From Shinisaurus crocodilurus (Eukaryota > Chordata > Lepidosauria > Squamata > Shinisauridae), in NCBI GenBank assembly GCA_021292165.1, contig CM037876.1, positions 314,678,803 through 314,742,802 on the forward strand: 64,000 nt of DNA, in the 5' to 3' direction. Made by a program: the position numbers and the translations under genes. The notes below the pieces were generated by a model. That model made no database searches and was not told the origin of the DNA. It was given only the letters and a program-made list of their open reading frames with translations. The first letter of the stretch is position 1, and the number at the start of each line of letters is the position of its first letter. Shown in pieces: positions 19,985-30,496 of this stretch.

Positions 19985-20779
19985 GGTTAGGCTTAATGAG
20001 TTGCACTGGCTACCAGTTGCTTGCCGAGCCGAATTCAAGGTGTTGGTTTTGACCTTTAAAACCCTACACGGCTCCGGCCCAGCTTATCTCAAGGAGCGCC
20101 TCCAGCAGAGGCGTAGCGTGGGGGGTGCAGGGGGGGCCGGCCGCACCGGGCGCAACATCTGGGGGGGGGCGCTCACACTCGCAGCTCTCTGCCCCTGCCT
20201 GGCTCACTCACTCTCTCTGCAGTGCTGGCTGTGCGAATCCGATCCGAGCCGCCGGGTCGCCGCCCACAAAACCTAATTTCCCCTCCCACGTAGACCCAAG
20301 TGGAAGCGATCTCTCCTTCTCTCCGGGGTCGTCGATCCTTTAACAAAAGGAAGGGATTTCCCTTTGAATCTGCTTCCTAGAGCTGCTGCCTAGAGCGAGA
20401 GCCCATACAGAACCCAGGTTTATTGATCTTGCAGGGCTTCTCCACCGGACCAGAAGGAAAAGCCCTGTAAAGGCTCGCGACTACTCCTTCTTCTTCCTCT
20501 TCCTCTTCTCAATCTTTCCGCAGAGGAAACGCTGCCCACCCTTCCTAGCTTGGTTGGGAAGGAAAGAGAATCTCTACTGTAGCTGCAGTCTGCCTTCCTC
20601 TCTCTAGTCTCCAAACATTTCTCTTACATCTGGCTTGCATTGCCCTGTAATGATCAGCCTTCTCATTGTGATCAAGTGAACTTTTACTAATCTCTCCCCC
20701 CCCTTATTGTTTAGGGGAAATTGATGCTGCGTTTCATCAATGGGGGTGGAGGGGGGGGCAATCAGGCAGCCACAGCAGA

Positions 20780-21120
20780 GGGGCTCCGAGTAACTTAAGT
20801 CAACTGTAAAGAGTTCAGGGAGAGTCTAATTACAGAGGAAGGCAAAACGGCTTACTTCAACATCATCCAGGATCTCTCCTCCGTCTGTCTGTCTTTTTCC
20901 TCCTCCTCCTCCTTTTTTTTGCTTGCAAATTCACCCTTCTCTCCGCCCCTCCCCCGCCCCCACTCCCTCTCAAAAAGCCACAGAGGTCAAGAAGTAGCAG
21001 CCACTCCACCCTCAGCGAACTTTAGCAGCTCCAAGCCTGCTAGGTGAGTGCTTGCAGCCAAGCGAAGAGAGAGAAAAGATTGATTGCATCTTGGCCCTGC
21101 CATTAAATGAGCCATTATCA
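20780..21120 (+). other. First-exon-like segment inside hAT copy A
   Basis: A pyrimidine- and GC-rich stretch (20,880-21,040) leads to CCTGCTAG and then GTGAGTG, a consensus splice donor at 21,044. It is followed by AT-rich unique DNA with GATTGATTGCATC and CCATTAAATGAGCC, which has the look of conserved intronic DNA. No ATG-initiated frame of note. It may be captured host 5' UTR/promoter DNA. Transcription cannot be shown. Confidence 0.35.
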
Positions 21121-21551
21121 GGAGAGGCTGCAATAATGCATACAGTCACTTGAAAAGGAAAGCAGGCTTCCTTGGCGAAATACACCTATTATTTCAGCGG
21201 TACTCCAGGAGTGTTTCAATAGTGTCCAGGTTTGTTGCTTATTTGAAATACATTTGAATTGAATACATAGACACCGAGGCTTAAAGGGAGGAGAAAGAAG
21301 GGGGGGGGGATAAGAAAGGAAACGAGGAGGAGGAGGAGGAGGAGGAGGAGGGAGAGAAGAAAAAAAAAGCCAGTGCCACATTTTTGCTTGAGATATGCCT
21401 GAAGTTCTCATTAAACTTACCATTTGGAAAGGACAGATTAAAGGGAAATGGCTTTTTGAAAAAAATAGACCTGGGAATTATTTTGGCCCCTTTTGACCTA
21501 GCGAAGGCAGATTTTGACAGCTACACAAAGCTGTGTACAAAGCTACACTAC

Positions 21552-21633
21552 GCCAGTGTGGCGTAGTGGTGAGAGTGTTGGACTGGGACTTGGGAGATCC
21601 GGGTTCTAGTCCCCGCTCGGCCATGAAACCCAC
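21552..21633 (+). mobile_element. tRNA SINE type A, head only
   Basis: GCCAGTGTGGCGTAGTGGTG (A box) and GGGTTCTAGTCCCC (B box), stopping after CCATGAAACCCACTG. Body and tail are absent, so this is a 3'-truncated copy, unusual for a retroposed SINE. Confidence 0.88.
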
Positions 21634-22638
21634 TGCACATCTACCATGGAATGCCTGCACATGGCACAGGATTCTGGGAAATGTTGTGGGGTTCATGCAG
21701 GGCACCGCTTAGCCTCACCACTGCTATGATGAACTGAAAGTGTGCTAGAAAACACCTAACATTCATGTGTGGCTAGCTACACATTTGCAGAGGAAAATCA
21801 GTAGTGGCTGGCTTGTCAGATGTAACGGATACTCTCATTGAACAACCACTGATAAATCCCTCCCCACTAATGTCTTTCTTGTAAAATAATCCACAAAGTA
21901 CTTGGTATATCATATTAACAGTAACTGATGGCTGCCATGTAATGGCATTTAGAATCTGATAGCATTTTGCTGATAACATGCAATAGTTATTAGTATTTGA
22001 CAATTGAAAGCTATGAGATTCACATCTGAAATCAAAACAACCGAGATAGGCCAGTCATGCATTTGAAAGTGTGCCTTAATTTGGCACACTAAACTTGAAA
22101 GTAAGTTCTATCAGAAATTTATTCTAAGAAAATGCATTTTAGGAGTGAGGTTTAAGGGTTTAAACTCAACACTGCTTGAGTTCACAGGTCAAGAAACTAG
22201 CACCTTGTATAGGCGCTAGAGACTTCTTAGTGTGAACGATCAAACATTCAAAAGATGATTTTAGGCTCCAATTTCTATTCCCTGGTAGGAATCTTTGAAA
22301 TTGATGTTTTAGATTAAAGTTTCATGTGACGGAGAAATCTCCATTCTGTATAGTCCATTCTCCCTCCTGCCTCCCACATATGCCCTATCTCAGAATTGAG
22401 GCAAAACTTCACAGAATTAATTTTTCTATCATTTCCAAGTATTACTAAGATGTGTGCACACGCACGTACACACCTACACCCACACCCAGAATAATATATT
22501 GCAGCCCTTAAGAATGTTGATCTGGAGATGAATAACAGGAGGCCAGGAATTACAGTCTACTGGAGTACTGTACATACATATAATAGCATGGCCCATGCTA
22601 GGTTACTACATTTGTAGATTACTACATTTGTAGATTAC

Positions 22639-22800
22639 GCTGGTTCAGCTTGTCTGAGTGTGGAAAGCTAAGCAGGGTCAAGCCTGGTTGTTACTTGGAT
22701 GGGAGACCCCTCCTCTAGTTTCCTGCATTGAGCAGGGGGTTGGACTCGATAGCCTTGTAGGCTCCTTCCAACTCTATGATCTATGAAATCTATGAAATCT
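22639..22800 (+). mobile_element. 5S rRNA-derived SINE with CR1 tail
   Basis: The head GCTGGTTCAGCTTGTCTGAG continues into 5S-like AAAGCTAAGCAGGGTCAAGCCTGG and TACTTGGATGGGAGACC. The tail is CATTGAGCAGGGGGTTGGAC, then CGATAGCCTTGTAGGCTCCTT and TCTATGA(AA)-type repeats. It is nested in hAT copy A and so is younger than it. Confidence 0.93.
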
Positions 22801-23460
22801 AAACCTGCTGAAAATGTGGAGAATGTGTAATGCATGTTCGCACTCAATAAAGTGTTTGAAAATAAACTTGTATTTAGATACATTTTACTTTAATTACATC
22901 AGTATTTTCATAACAAACAATACATGTGCTTAGGGGGTAAGGGTTTCTTTAACTAATCTAGTGGAAGAGACTCGAGTGCTAAAATCCACGGGTTAGGGGG
23001 CGCAAATTACTTGCCTTGCCCCGGGTGCTGACAACCCACGCTACGCCACTGGCCTCCAGCAACATCAAGTAGGCCGCTCAACAAGGTCTGCCACGGACGG
23101 CCTTCTCCTTATCCCATCAGCCAGAGCAGCCAGGCTGGTGGGGACTAGGAAGAGGGCCTTCTCTGTGGCGGCCCCCACATTATGGAACTCCCTCCCTAGT
23201 GACCTTCGCCATGCCCCCTCCGTGATGAGCTTCCGCCGTGCATTAAAAACATGGCTGTTCAGGCGGGAATATGGGGTGGGTTAGGTGTTTAAAAGAACTT
23301 TTTATATTGTTTTAATTATTATTATATTTTATTGTATTGTTTTATTGTATTTTAATTGTACATCGCCCAGGGTGGCCGGGTGACCGGCCAGATGGGCGAT
23401 TAATAAATATAAGAAATAAATAAATAAATTCAGCCCATTTACTACAGGCCTGTGGCTCAC

Positions 23461-23619
23461 GCTGGCTCAGCTTGTCTTGAGCGTGGGAAGCTAAGCAGGG
23501 TCAGGCCTGGTTATGCCTTGGATGGGAGAGCCCTCCTCTCGTTTCCTGCATTGAGCAGGGGGTTGGACTCGATGGCCTTGTAGGCCCCTTCCAGCTCTAT
23601 GATCTATGAAATCTATGAG
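23461..23619 (+). mobile_element. 5S rRNA-derived SINE with CR1 tail
   Basis: Same organisation as 22,639-22,800 (GCTGGCTCAGCTTGTCTTGA, 5S core, CR1 3' end, TCTATGA repeats). It lies about 30 bases after the L2 tail. Confidence 0.93.
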
Positions 23620-23889
23620 GAGGAGCAGGAGGAGGAGCTGCCACTGGTTCTTTGCTCACGGGCTCTCTGCCTGTCAAGCGAACAAGTGGCAGTAGTGATG
23701 AGAGGGAGAGAGAGAGGGAGAGGGGATGAGGAGCAATAGAAGTTGCTGGCAATGACAGTGAGAAGGTAGACTCACTGAGGGAGGGCCCCCCATTTTGGGT
23801 TTCTTGCCCAAGGGCCCTCCAAAACCTGGAGCCAGCAAGGTGTGAACTGGCAGGTTCCACAGCAAGGACTGAGAAACAGCTGCTTATTA

Positions 23890-24005
23890 TTATTTACATT
23901 ATTATTTACATTTATTTATCGCCTATCTGGCCGGCCACCGGCCACCCTGGGCCATGTACATCAGATAAAAACAGGATAAGATACATTTAAAGCAGTATAA
24001 AATTT
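23890..24005 (-). mobile_element. L2 3' tail fragment (GGCCGG hairpin)
   Basis: Minus-strand end with hairpin at about 23,917-23,956 (CGCC.ATCTGGCCGGCCACCGG...) and an A-rich segment. Only the last about 110 bases of the LINE are present. Confidence 0.85.
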
Positions 24006-24255
24006 TAACATGCCTTGTCATCGGAAACATCTGGAGGACACCTTCTGCTTTACACTACAAAGTATATGTTTGGAGATGCATATTTATTTATTTATTTATT
24101 TATTTCAAGCAGAAAGGGAAGAAATTTGCTCCCACCACACCCACCCACCCACTCCTAGGTCCAGTTATGCAATTCCCATAACTGCAGCAGCTGGAAATGT
24201 TTAAAGTATCTTCCAGTGCCAACAGCTTTGCACTGTACACTTGCTCACGTAATGC

Positions 24256-24350
24256 AGCCTTTCCCTCACTTGGTGTGCACCAGGCATTTTGGACTTCAAC
24301 TCCCAGAAGCCCCAGCCAGTATGGTCAATAGCAGGAATGCTGGGATTAGG
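24256..24350. mobile_element. Degraded hAT-like MITE
   Basis: GCCTTTCCCTCACTTGGTG...GGACTTCAACTCCCAGAAGCCCCAGCCAG resembles the left arm of the second MITE family. The right arm is mostly lost. It abuts the CR1-like LINE. Confidence 0.55.
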
Positions 24351-25400
24351 AGTGAGCAGTGAAGCAGCCAAGTTTGCTGATGACACCAAATTATTTAGAG
24401 TGGTTAAAACAAAAAGGGACTGGAAAGAGATCCAAAAGGGACCTCTCCAAACTGGGAGAATGGGCATCAAAATGGCAAATGCAGTTCAGCGTAAGCAAGT
24501 GTAAAGTGATGCACGTTGGGGCAAAAAATCCCCACTTCAGGTATGGGATCTGATCTGAGCTAGCAGTGACTGACCAAGAAAGAGGTCAGTTGTGGTGGAC
24601 GGCTTGATGAAAATGTGGACCCCGTGTGCAGCTGCTGTGAAAAAGGCAGACTGCATGTTAGGCATAATTAGGAAAGGAATTGAAAATAAGCCTGCCAAGA
24701 TTATACTGCCGGTGGACAAATCTATGGTGTGACCACACTTAGAATGCTGTGTACAGTTCTGGAGCGAATCTACACTAGAGTCCCTTTCGTTAATCAGGGA
24801 GCTCTAGTCCCAGTATTTCCGCAAAACACATTTACCGCTGTCTAATGAATGCAGCCTGTTGAAAACGTGATCTTGTATCACACACAAATGCAATCGTGGG
24901 AGAAGTAGAAGGAGTTCGAAAGGTGATGTGCGCAGGGAAAATGGCCCTTAAAAAAAAAAAAAAGTTGGGGTTTTTGGGGGTGGTTTCGTTCATCTACGCG
25001 CAGGTGCGAAGGAGCGAACGAGCAGAGATGGTTTTTAAAAAAAGAAGAAAAAAAGTCAGCTCCTCCTGCCCCCTCGCAAAAAAAAAAAAAAATCATGGAG
25101 AAGGAGAAGGGGGTGGGAAGAGAAGAGAAGAGGGGCAGGCTGTGATGCTTTTGCCGCCCCCCCCATGGGGTGGAGCCGGCAGGATCAGCACCCCCATTCC
25201 CATCCACCCAAAAGGAAAAGCAATGTCGGGGCCATTGAAATCAGTGTGATCTACTTCTGAGTAGACTGGTGTGTTGGCTCATTTTCAGCTTGTTGTTCCT
25301 TGAGGCAAGAGGACAAAGAGGACATTCCAAACTTTATTTTTTCACAGGGGCGGGGCGGGGGAAGCAGCACTGCATTTACTCTCCAGTTCACTGGGCAAGT

Positions 25401-25436
<36 letters not shown>

Positions 25437-25627
25437 CAGGGTGGGGCAAGGGAGGCGGGAAGGCAACTGAAGGATCTCCTTCTCAGTTGCTGCTGTTTTG
25501 CCGAAGCCGGATAGGACACTTCCTCTTCTCCACCAGCCCTCTGGAGCCCCTCCTCCTGGCCCCAGAACAGGACCGTAGGTTTAGCACACCCGGTTTAGCT
25601 ATATACCGGGGGGGGACGGACCGCAAC

Positions 25628-26221
25628 CAGGGCCGGCGCTACCGCTAGGCCAACTAGGCGGTTGCCTAGGGCGCGCGGCTGAAGAGGGCGCGCGGCTGAA
25701 GAGGGCGCGCGGCTGAAGAGGGCGCGAAACGCTGCGCTCCTCTTCGCTGCCGCTGCGCCGTCCCCGCCAGGCCTCCGCCTCCCCACCCTCCTGCCTGCCG
25801 CCGCCGCCGCGCCTCCGCCCACCCGCTCGCTCGCCCGCTCGCCCGCCGCTGCGCCTCCCACCGCCATCGCCACCCCCCAACCCCCCCGTCACCCCCCCGT
25901 CACCTACCTTCGTCGCAGCAGCCGCAGCAGCAGCAGCCGCCGCCGCCGCCGCGCCTCCGCCCACCCGCTCGCTCGCTCGCCCGCCCGCCCGCCCCTGCGC
26001 CTCCCACCGCCACCGCCCACCCCACCCCCCCCGTCACCCCCCCGTCACCTACCTTCGTCGCAGCGGCCGCAGCAGCCGCCGCCGCCGCCGCCGCAGCCAG
26101 GGCGAGGGGGGGGAAGGTAGGTTGGTGGTGGCGGCGCAGGGTTTTTTTTTTTTGCTTTGGAGAGGGGGGGGCGCTAAATATTTTTTCGCCTGGGGCGCCA
26201 AACTGCCCTGCACCGGTCCTG
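25628..26221. mobile_element. hAT-type MITE with CpG-rich tandem interior, 594 bp
   Basis: TIRs CAGGGCCGGCGC (left) and CAGGACCGGTGC (right, reverse complement) have a perfect duplication ACCGCAAC (25,620-25,627 and 26,222-26,229). The ends match the 170-bp relative at 53,856-54,025. The interior has about 3.4 copies of a 17-bp unit (GGGCGCGCGGCTGAAGA) and two about 145-bp GCC/CTC-rich units (about 25,812-25,955 and 25,956-26,100). The Ala/Gly/Arg-rich frames on the minus strand come from these repeats and are not genes. Confidence 0.95.
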
Positions 26222-26375
26222 ACCGCAACATATTAAAAAGTCGTGATATAACTGGTCTGAAGAAACACAGGATATAATGGAAGAATTAGTGCAAGGAGGA
26301 CGGTTTGGGGTGAGTGCCATGTGACACGCCAGTGAGTCAGGCATTACACTGCCAGTAAAAATGCATAGTGTAGAT

Positions 26376-27551
26376 CAGTGATGGCGAACCTATGGCACGG
26401 GTGCCACACAGCTGGCACGCAGGGACCTCTCTGTGGGCAATCGAGCCATTGGTCACCAGATCGCGAAAAGACCGTCCCCTTCTGCAAAACACGAATGATC
26501 TTGTTCTTTCTCACAGTGTGGAACAGAATGGTTTTATTCTAGAATTCCTGTTACAGAATTCTTTTCTACATTGTTATCACATTTAAAAGATTTTGAAGAA
26601 TGATGCACAGAGCATGGCTTGGATGTAAAGCCCTAACAGTTGACCTGAGTGCTGCATGTGTTGCTCTCAAACTAACGGAGTATGAGCCAAGGTTTGACAA
26701 ATTAACAGCATGCGTGCAATAGCAAAAATCACATTAATTGTGCAAAAGCATGCCCAATGCAAACTTTTACCTAATGCAGTGTTTGCAGTCCAAGACATAA
26801 AGTGTTTAAAATGTGTTCAGCACGTTTAGTTTTCTTGTTTATCTTGCTCATCCTAGTACAGGTTGACTTTTACTTTTACTAATCCGACACCTATAGAAAC
26901 AGGGAAAGGATCTGGAGTAAAGCTTGCCCCATACAATTTCAGTCTGGCATATAATCATATTACAAGTTGAGAATCCCTTATCCAAAAATACATGTGCCTA
27001 ATTATTTAAAAAGTATGTATAAATTCCCTTCAGGCTATGTGTACAATGTAGTACTATAATAATTTTTTGAGTTGATTTTTTTTTCAACAAAAAACTGTTT
27101 GTATCATTGAAAGCTCTGTTATTGTGTTTTTCTTTTAAGACAAAATATGTTAATTAGTTTGGACAACTGTATGAGTTGTTTTTCTAAAACTAAAACCTCG
27201 GTATTCAGGTTTAATTGCAGTGTTGGCACGTTGAAATAAATACAGTCATGCCTTGGATTGAGAGCATAATTCGTTCCGGAAACGTGCTTGTAATCCAAAA
27301 CACTCTTATATCAAAACGAAATCCCCCCAAAAAAATTTGTACAGAGATTTTTAATTTAAGCCGTACTACAGTACTTGTCTTGCAAGACGTCGCTTGTATA
27401 TCAAGTAAAAAAATAAATAAATAAATATTTAAGAATTAGCTTGTCTTGCAAAACGCTCTCAAACCAAGTTACTTGCAATCCAAGGTATTACTGTAAGTTG
27501 GTTTTGTGTTGCGGTTTGGGCACTCGGGCTCAAAAAGGTTCGCCATCACTG
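26376..27551. mobile_element. hAT (Buster-group-like) element, 1.18 kb, nonautonomous
   Basis: TIRs CAGTGATGGCGAACCTATGG (left) and CAGTGATGGCGAACCTTTTT (right, reverse complement), with a perfect GTGTAGAT duplication at 26,368-26,375 and 27,552-27,559 (nnnTAnnn pattern). The AT-rich interior has no transposase frame. Without the nested Tigger-like element (27,243-27,493) it would be about 923 bp. Probably an internal-deletion derivative. Confidence 0.95.
27243..27493 (+). mobile_element. Tigger-like (Tc1/mariner) MITE, 251 bp
   Basis: Ends CAGTCATGCCTTGGATTGAG and CAGTAATACCTTGGATTGCA (reverse complement of the right end) are flanked by TA on both sides. It sits wholly within the hAT element at 26,376-27,551. 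Inside is an A-rich tract (AAAAAATAAATAAATAAATA). No transposase. Confidence 0.92.
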
Positions 27552-27562
27552 GTGTAGATCCA

Positions 27563-28207
27563 GCCCTGGTCACAGCATCTTGGCTGGATTACTGCAATGC
27601 ATGATATGTGGAGCTGCCTTTGAAAATGGTCTGGAAACCCCAGCTGGTCCTAAATGGGGCAGCAAGATTGCTAATGGGGACTGGCCAACGTGATCATATT
27701 AGGCCAGTGCTTTACCATCTATGTCCGGGCCCAATTCAAAGTGCAGGTATTATCTTACGAAACGGCTTGGGACCAGGATCGTCTCCTCCCATATATACCT
27801 GCCTGGACCCTAAGATCATCCTCAGAGGTCCATCTCCAGGAGCCCCTGCCAAAGGACGTGAGGTGGGTAGCTACTAGGAAGAGGGTCTTTTCTGCTGTGG
27901 CACCCCAGTTGTGGAATAAACCAGAGAGGCTCGCCTGGCACCTACATTATGTTCTTTCTGTTGCCAGGTGAAGACCATATTGTTTCCCCAGGAATTTTAG
28001 TCTTTTAGTTTCTGTTTTAAATCTTTTATTGTATTTCAAATCTCTGCTCAGCTTTCAGCTTTCTCCTATTTTATACCATAGTTTTAAATTTTTCAAATTT
28101 TATACTGTATTTTATGCTGTATTTTGTGGCTTTAATTGTTGTGAACCACCCAGAGAGCTTTGGCTACTGGGCGGTATAGTAATGTAATAAATAAGTAACT
28201 AAATAAA
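27563..28207 (+). mobile_element. L2-type LINE 3' end (TTCG-hairpin family)
   Basis: Coding starts at ALVTASWLDYCNA and continues through QLVLNGAARLL and HIRPVL to RKRVFSAVAPQLWNK with frameshifts. The 3' UTR hairpin is at about 28,146-28,178 (GAACCACCCAGAGAGCTTTGG...GGGCGGTATAG), then (TAAATAAG)-type repeats ending exactly where the CR1-like LINE resumes. Confidence 0.88.
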
Positions 28208-28819
28208 AAAGGATATTGTAGAGTTTAAAAAGGGCAGGAAAAGGACAACTGAAATGATCAAGGTGCCGGAGCATTTCCCCTGTAAGGAAAGGTTTACAGC
28301 AGCTGGGACTGTTTAGCCTAGAAAAAAGGAGTACGGGGAGACATGTGTACAAAAGGATCCATCATGTGGAGAAGTGGATAGAGAGACATTTTTCTCCCTC
28401 TCTCATAATAGTAGAAGCCAAAGGGGTCATCCCATGAAGCTGATTGGTGGGAGATACAGGCCAGATAAAAGGAAGTCATTCTTCACACGGCACATAGCTA
28501 AGCTATGGAATTCACTTCCACAAGATGCAGTGATGGCCACCATTTTGGAGGGCTTTAAGAGGGGATTGGACAAATTCATGGAGGAGGAGAAGTCTATCAA
28601 TGGCTACTAGTCCTGATGGCTATATGCTATGTCTAGTATCAGAGGCAGCACGCCCATGTACAGCAGTTGCAGGGGAACATGGGTGGGAGGGTGCTATTGC
28701 ACTCATGTCCTGCGTGTGCGTTTCCCACAGGCAACTGGTTGGCCACTGTGTGAAGAGAATGCTGGACTAGATGGACGGTGGCCTGATCCAGCATGGGTCT
28801 TTTTATGTTCTTAACTGCC

Positions 28820-29120
28820 ACAATCCCCCAGCCAGCATGGTAGCCAGCTTAGACCTTTTCATTTAGGTAGATTACTGGGCCTGCTTCTGTTCCCCTCCAG
28901 CGGTGATCCTGCCTCACCATCAAAGGACCTGAGGCTGGGATTAGGCCTAGTGTGGTACCCGGGTGAGTGTGTTCCTCAAAGCTCTACTCAGGACATGCAT
29001 GGAAGGGAACAAGTGCGGTGTGCGAATTCTGCCCCTGCAGTTGGCAGGTTGCATGATTGCTCTGGGTTGCCTAGGCCTGATGTACATACTAGGAGTTTGG
29101 GTCTTCGGCCCTTGCCTATT
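28820..29120. other. Unique sequence, no gene seen
   Basis: A 98-aa frame (28,963-29,259) contains a hydrophobic stretch (LAGCMIALGCLGLMYILGVWVFG) that looks like a membrane segment, but its C-terminal third runs through CR1 sequence in a non-CR1 frame. Chance is the simplest reading. Confidence 0.35.
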
Positions 29121-29124
29121 CAAC

Positions 29125-29518
29125 AGATCAGTGTTGAATCCTTCAGAAGAGGAGACTGAGGGGAGATATGATCGCACTCTTCCAGTATTTGAAGGGATGT
29201 CACACAGAGGAGGGCAAAGATCTCTTCTCGTTCATCCCAGTTTGCAGGACACGGAATAATGGGCTCAAGTTACAGGAACCTAGATTCCACCTAAACATCA
29301 GGAAAAATTTCCTGACTGTCAGAGCAATAAGACAATGGAATCAACTACCTAGGGAGGTGGTGGGCTCTCCCACTCTGGAGGCATTCAAGGTGCAGCTGGA
29401 CAGACATCTGTCAGAGATGCTTTGACCTGGATTCCTGCATTGAGCAGGGGGTTGGACTCGATGGCCTTGTAGGCCCCTTCCAACTCTACTTTTCTATGAT
29501 TCTATGATTCTATGATTC
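29125..29518 (+). mobile_element. CR1 LINE 3' end
   Basis: GRYDRTLPVFEG... is the wrong frame. The CR1 frame (29,168-29,425) gives MIALFQYLKGCHTEEGKDLFSFIPVCRTRNNGLK...RQWNQLPREVVGSPTLEAFKVQLDRHLSEML and a stop. It ends in CGATGGCCTTGTAGGCCCC and four perfect ATTCTATG octamers (about 29,490-29,518). 5' truncated, open and young-looking. Confidence 0.95.
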
Positions 29519-29930
29519 TTCTGCCTACTGTAGCTCAGGATCCAGCTTATGGTGCTGACCTCAGAGACTCTGAGCTGGAGGACATATTGTCCCGCACCAG
29601 CCCAATATTTGGGAATGGCTGCCCATAGCCCTCACCTAACTTTGGCAAACTCCCTCTTCACCATTGACTTCTCCATCAACCAGTCTCTCTCCATCTGAGG
29701 CATCTACATCTCCAGGATAGTCCCACAGCCTCAGACCTTCCCTTATACCTCATGCCACTTTCTTCCTGCTGGCCCTCCACCTTGTGTGGTGGTTTGGTGG
29801 GACACTTGGCCTCCTCCGTCCAATTAGCACAGAAGCAGAAGGCCTGCTCACCCCAGAACCATTTCAGTCAGAGCAATGAAATGGCGGAAGATGGGGCTTG
29901 CTTCTTGGGCAGGGCTTGTGGTCCTCCTCC
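29519..29930. other. Unique sequence, no gene seen
   Basis: No repeat is recognised between the CR1 terminus and the SINE. Short frames only. Confidence 0.3.
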
Positions 29931-29934
29931 GTAG

Positions 29935-30230
29935 TGTAGTGGCTAAGAGACTGAGCTGCAGATCAGGATGTCCCTGGTTCAAATCTCCCCTCTGCCACAA
30001 ACTCCTTAGGGGGCCTTAGGCAAGCCTCCAACGGTCATGGAAAGGAAGTGATAATTGTGGGTACTGAAGGTTGTTGTAAGGACTACAATGGATGCAAAGC
30101 ATTTTAAACACTCTGTAGTGGTGTATGAATTAACAACCAGCAGCAGCCTTGTTTTGGCACACTTATGATTCTGCTGCGCACTGCCCTGGAATGGAGACTT
30201 CTAGCAGAGGAGCAGGATATAAATAAAGAA
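29935..30230 (+). mobile_element. tRNA-derived SINE, third type
   Basis: The head TAGTGTAGTGGCTAAGAG (A box) and CTGGTTCAAATCTCC (B box), about 35 bases apart, are followed by a body containing GGTTGTTGTAAGGAC and GATGCAAAGCATTTTAAACACTC. It ends with ATAAATAAAGAAAT. The head differs from SINE types A and B. Confidence 0.7.
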
Positions 30231-30496
30231 ATAATGGTTATCATTTAGGTGTTTTAATAAAAGCTGGTCCATAAAACTAAGATGACAAAAAGAACCCTGC
30301 TGGATCAGAGCAAAGCAAAGCCCCATCTAGACTAGTAGATGTGTTTCCAAGGGTGGTTGGCGAGACGAGAGGATTCTGGGAAGCCCCCAACGACTCTTGG
30401 TACTGGCCTTGGATAGCCTTCTGCCTGATTCTGTAAAGTCGAAGGGTAAGCACAGAAAACAAAATTGGCCAGATGGTAGATTCACATGATGACTAT

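Larger units (their letters stand above)
20106..23051 (-). mobile_element. Nonautonomous hAT-type element, 2.95 kb, copy A
   Basis: TIRs CAGAGGCGTAGCGTGGG (left) and CAGTGGCGTAGCGTGGG (right, reverse complement) are flanked by a perfect 8-bp duplication GCCTCCAG (20,098-20,105 and 23,052-23,059). About 100 bases at each end match copy B at 47,617-49,889 in the opposite orientation; the interiors do not match. No transposase frame is present. The interior holds a CpG-rich part, a first-exon-like segment, AT-rich unique DNA, a SINE A fragment and a 5S SINE. Strand is set by convention relative to copy B. Confidence 0.95.
19985..23430 (+). mobile_element. L2-type LINE 3' end split by a hAT-type element
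   Basis: Left part 19,985-20,105 encodes LHWLPVACRAEFKVLVLTFKTLHGSGPAYLKERLQ. Right part 23,052-23,430 resumes at QHQVGRSTRSATDGLLLIPSARAARL and ends at SLKTWLF-type codons, with terminal hairpin 23,362-23,400 (GGCCGG-GTGA-CCGGCC apex, CGCCCA/TGGGCG base) and an AT tail. Removing 20,106-23,051 and one GCCTCCAG restores continuity, so the L2 is older than the DNA element. Confidence 0.95.
24766..27562. mobile_element. Candidate DNA element with ATCTACACTA ends
   Basis: The left end AGCGAATCTACACTAGAG is mirrored at 26,365-26,375 plus 27,552-27,562 (TAGTGTAGATCCA, interrupted by the hAT element at 26,376). A 10-bp exact inverted repeat, ATCTACACTA, is the only terminal evidence, and no target duplication is found. 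The interior has A-rich and GA-rich runs and a GC-rich hAT MITE. Weakly supported. Confidence 0.35.
24355..28818 (+). pseudogene. CR1-like LINE, split by a 3.4-kb insertion block
   Basis: Left part 24,355-24,765 encodes AKFADDTKLFR (RT catalytic FADD box) through ...CVQFW with frameshifts. Right part 28,208-28,818 resumes at DIVEF.KG.KR.TEMIK and includes DRETFFSLSHN and KLWNSLPQDAV...FKRGLDKF. It ends with GGACTAGATGGAC...CAGCATGGGTCTTTTTATGTTC. Compared with the uninterrupted family member at 54,026-55,130, about 17 bases at the junction are missing. Confidence 0.88.

Noticed and set aside
19638..20276. 212-aa open frame
   Set aside because: A composite of unique DNA, an L2 RT fragment (real) and the GC-rich end of a hAT element; not one protein.
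25595..25964. Overlapping Gly/Ala/Arg-rich open frames of 92 and 121 aa
   Set aside because: They are translations of the GCC-rich tandem units inside a hAT MITE; every frame is open because of composition.
27243..27493. Tigger-like element as a MADE1-type microRNA source
   Set aside because: It has short TIRs but not a long palindrome, so a hairpin precursor is not predicted.
28963..29259. 98-aa frame with a hydrophobic stretch that looks like a membrane protein
   Set aside because: Its last third passes through CR1 DNA in a non-CR1 frame, and there is no supporting start context or splice structure.
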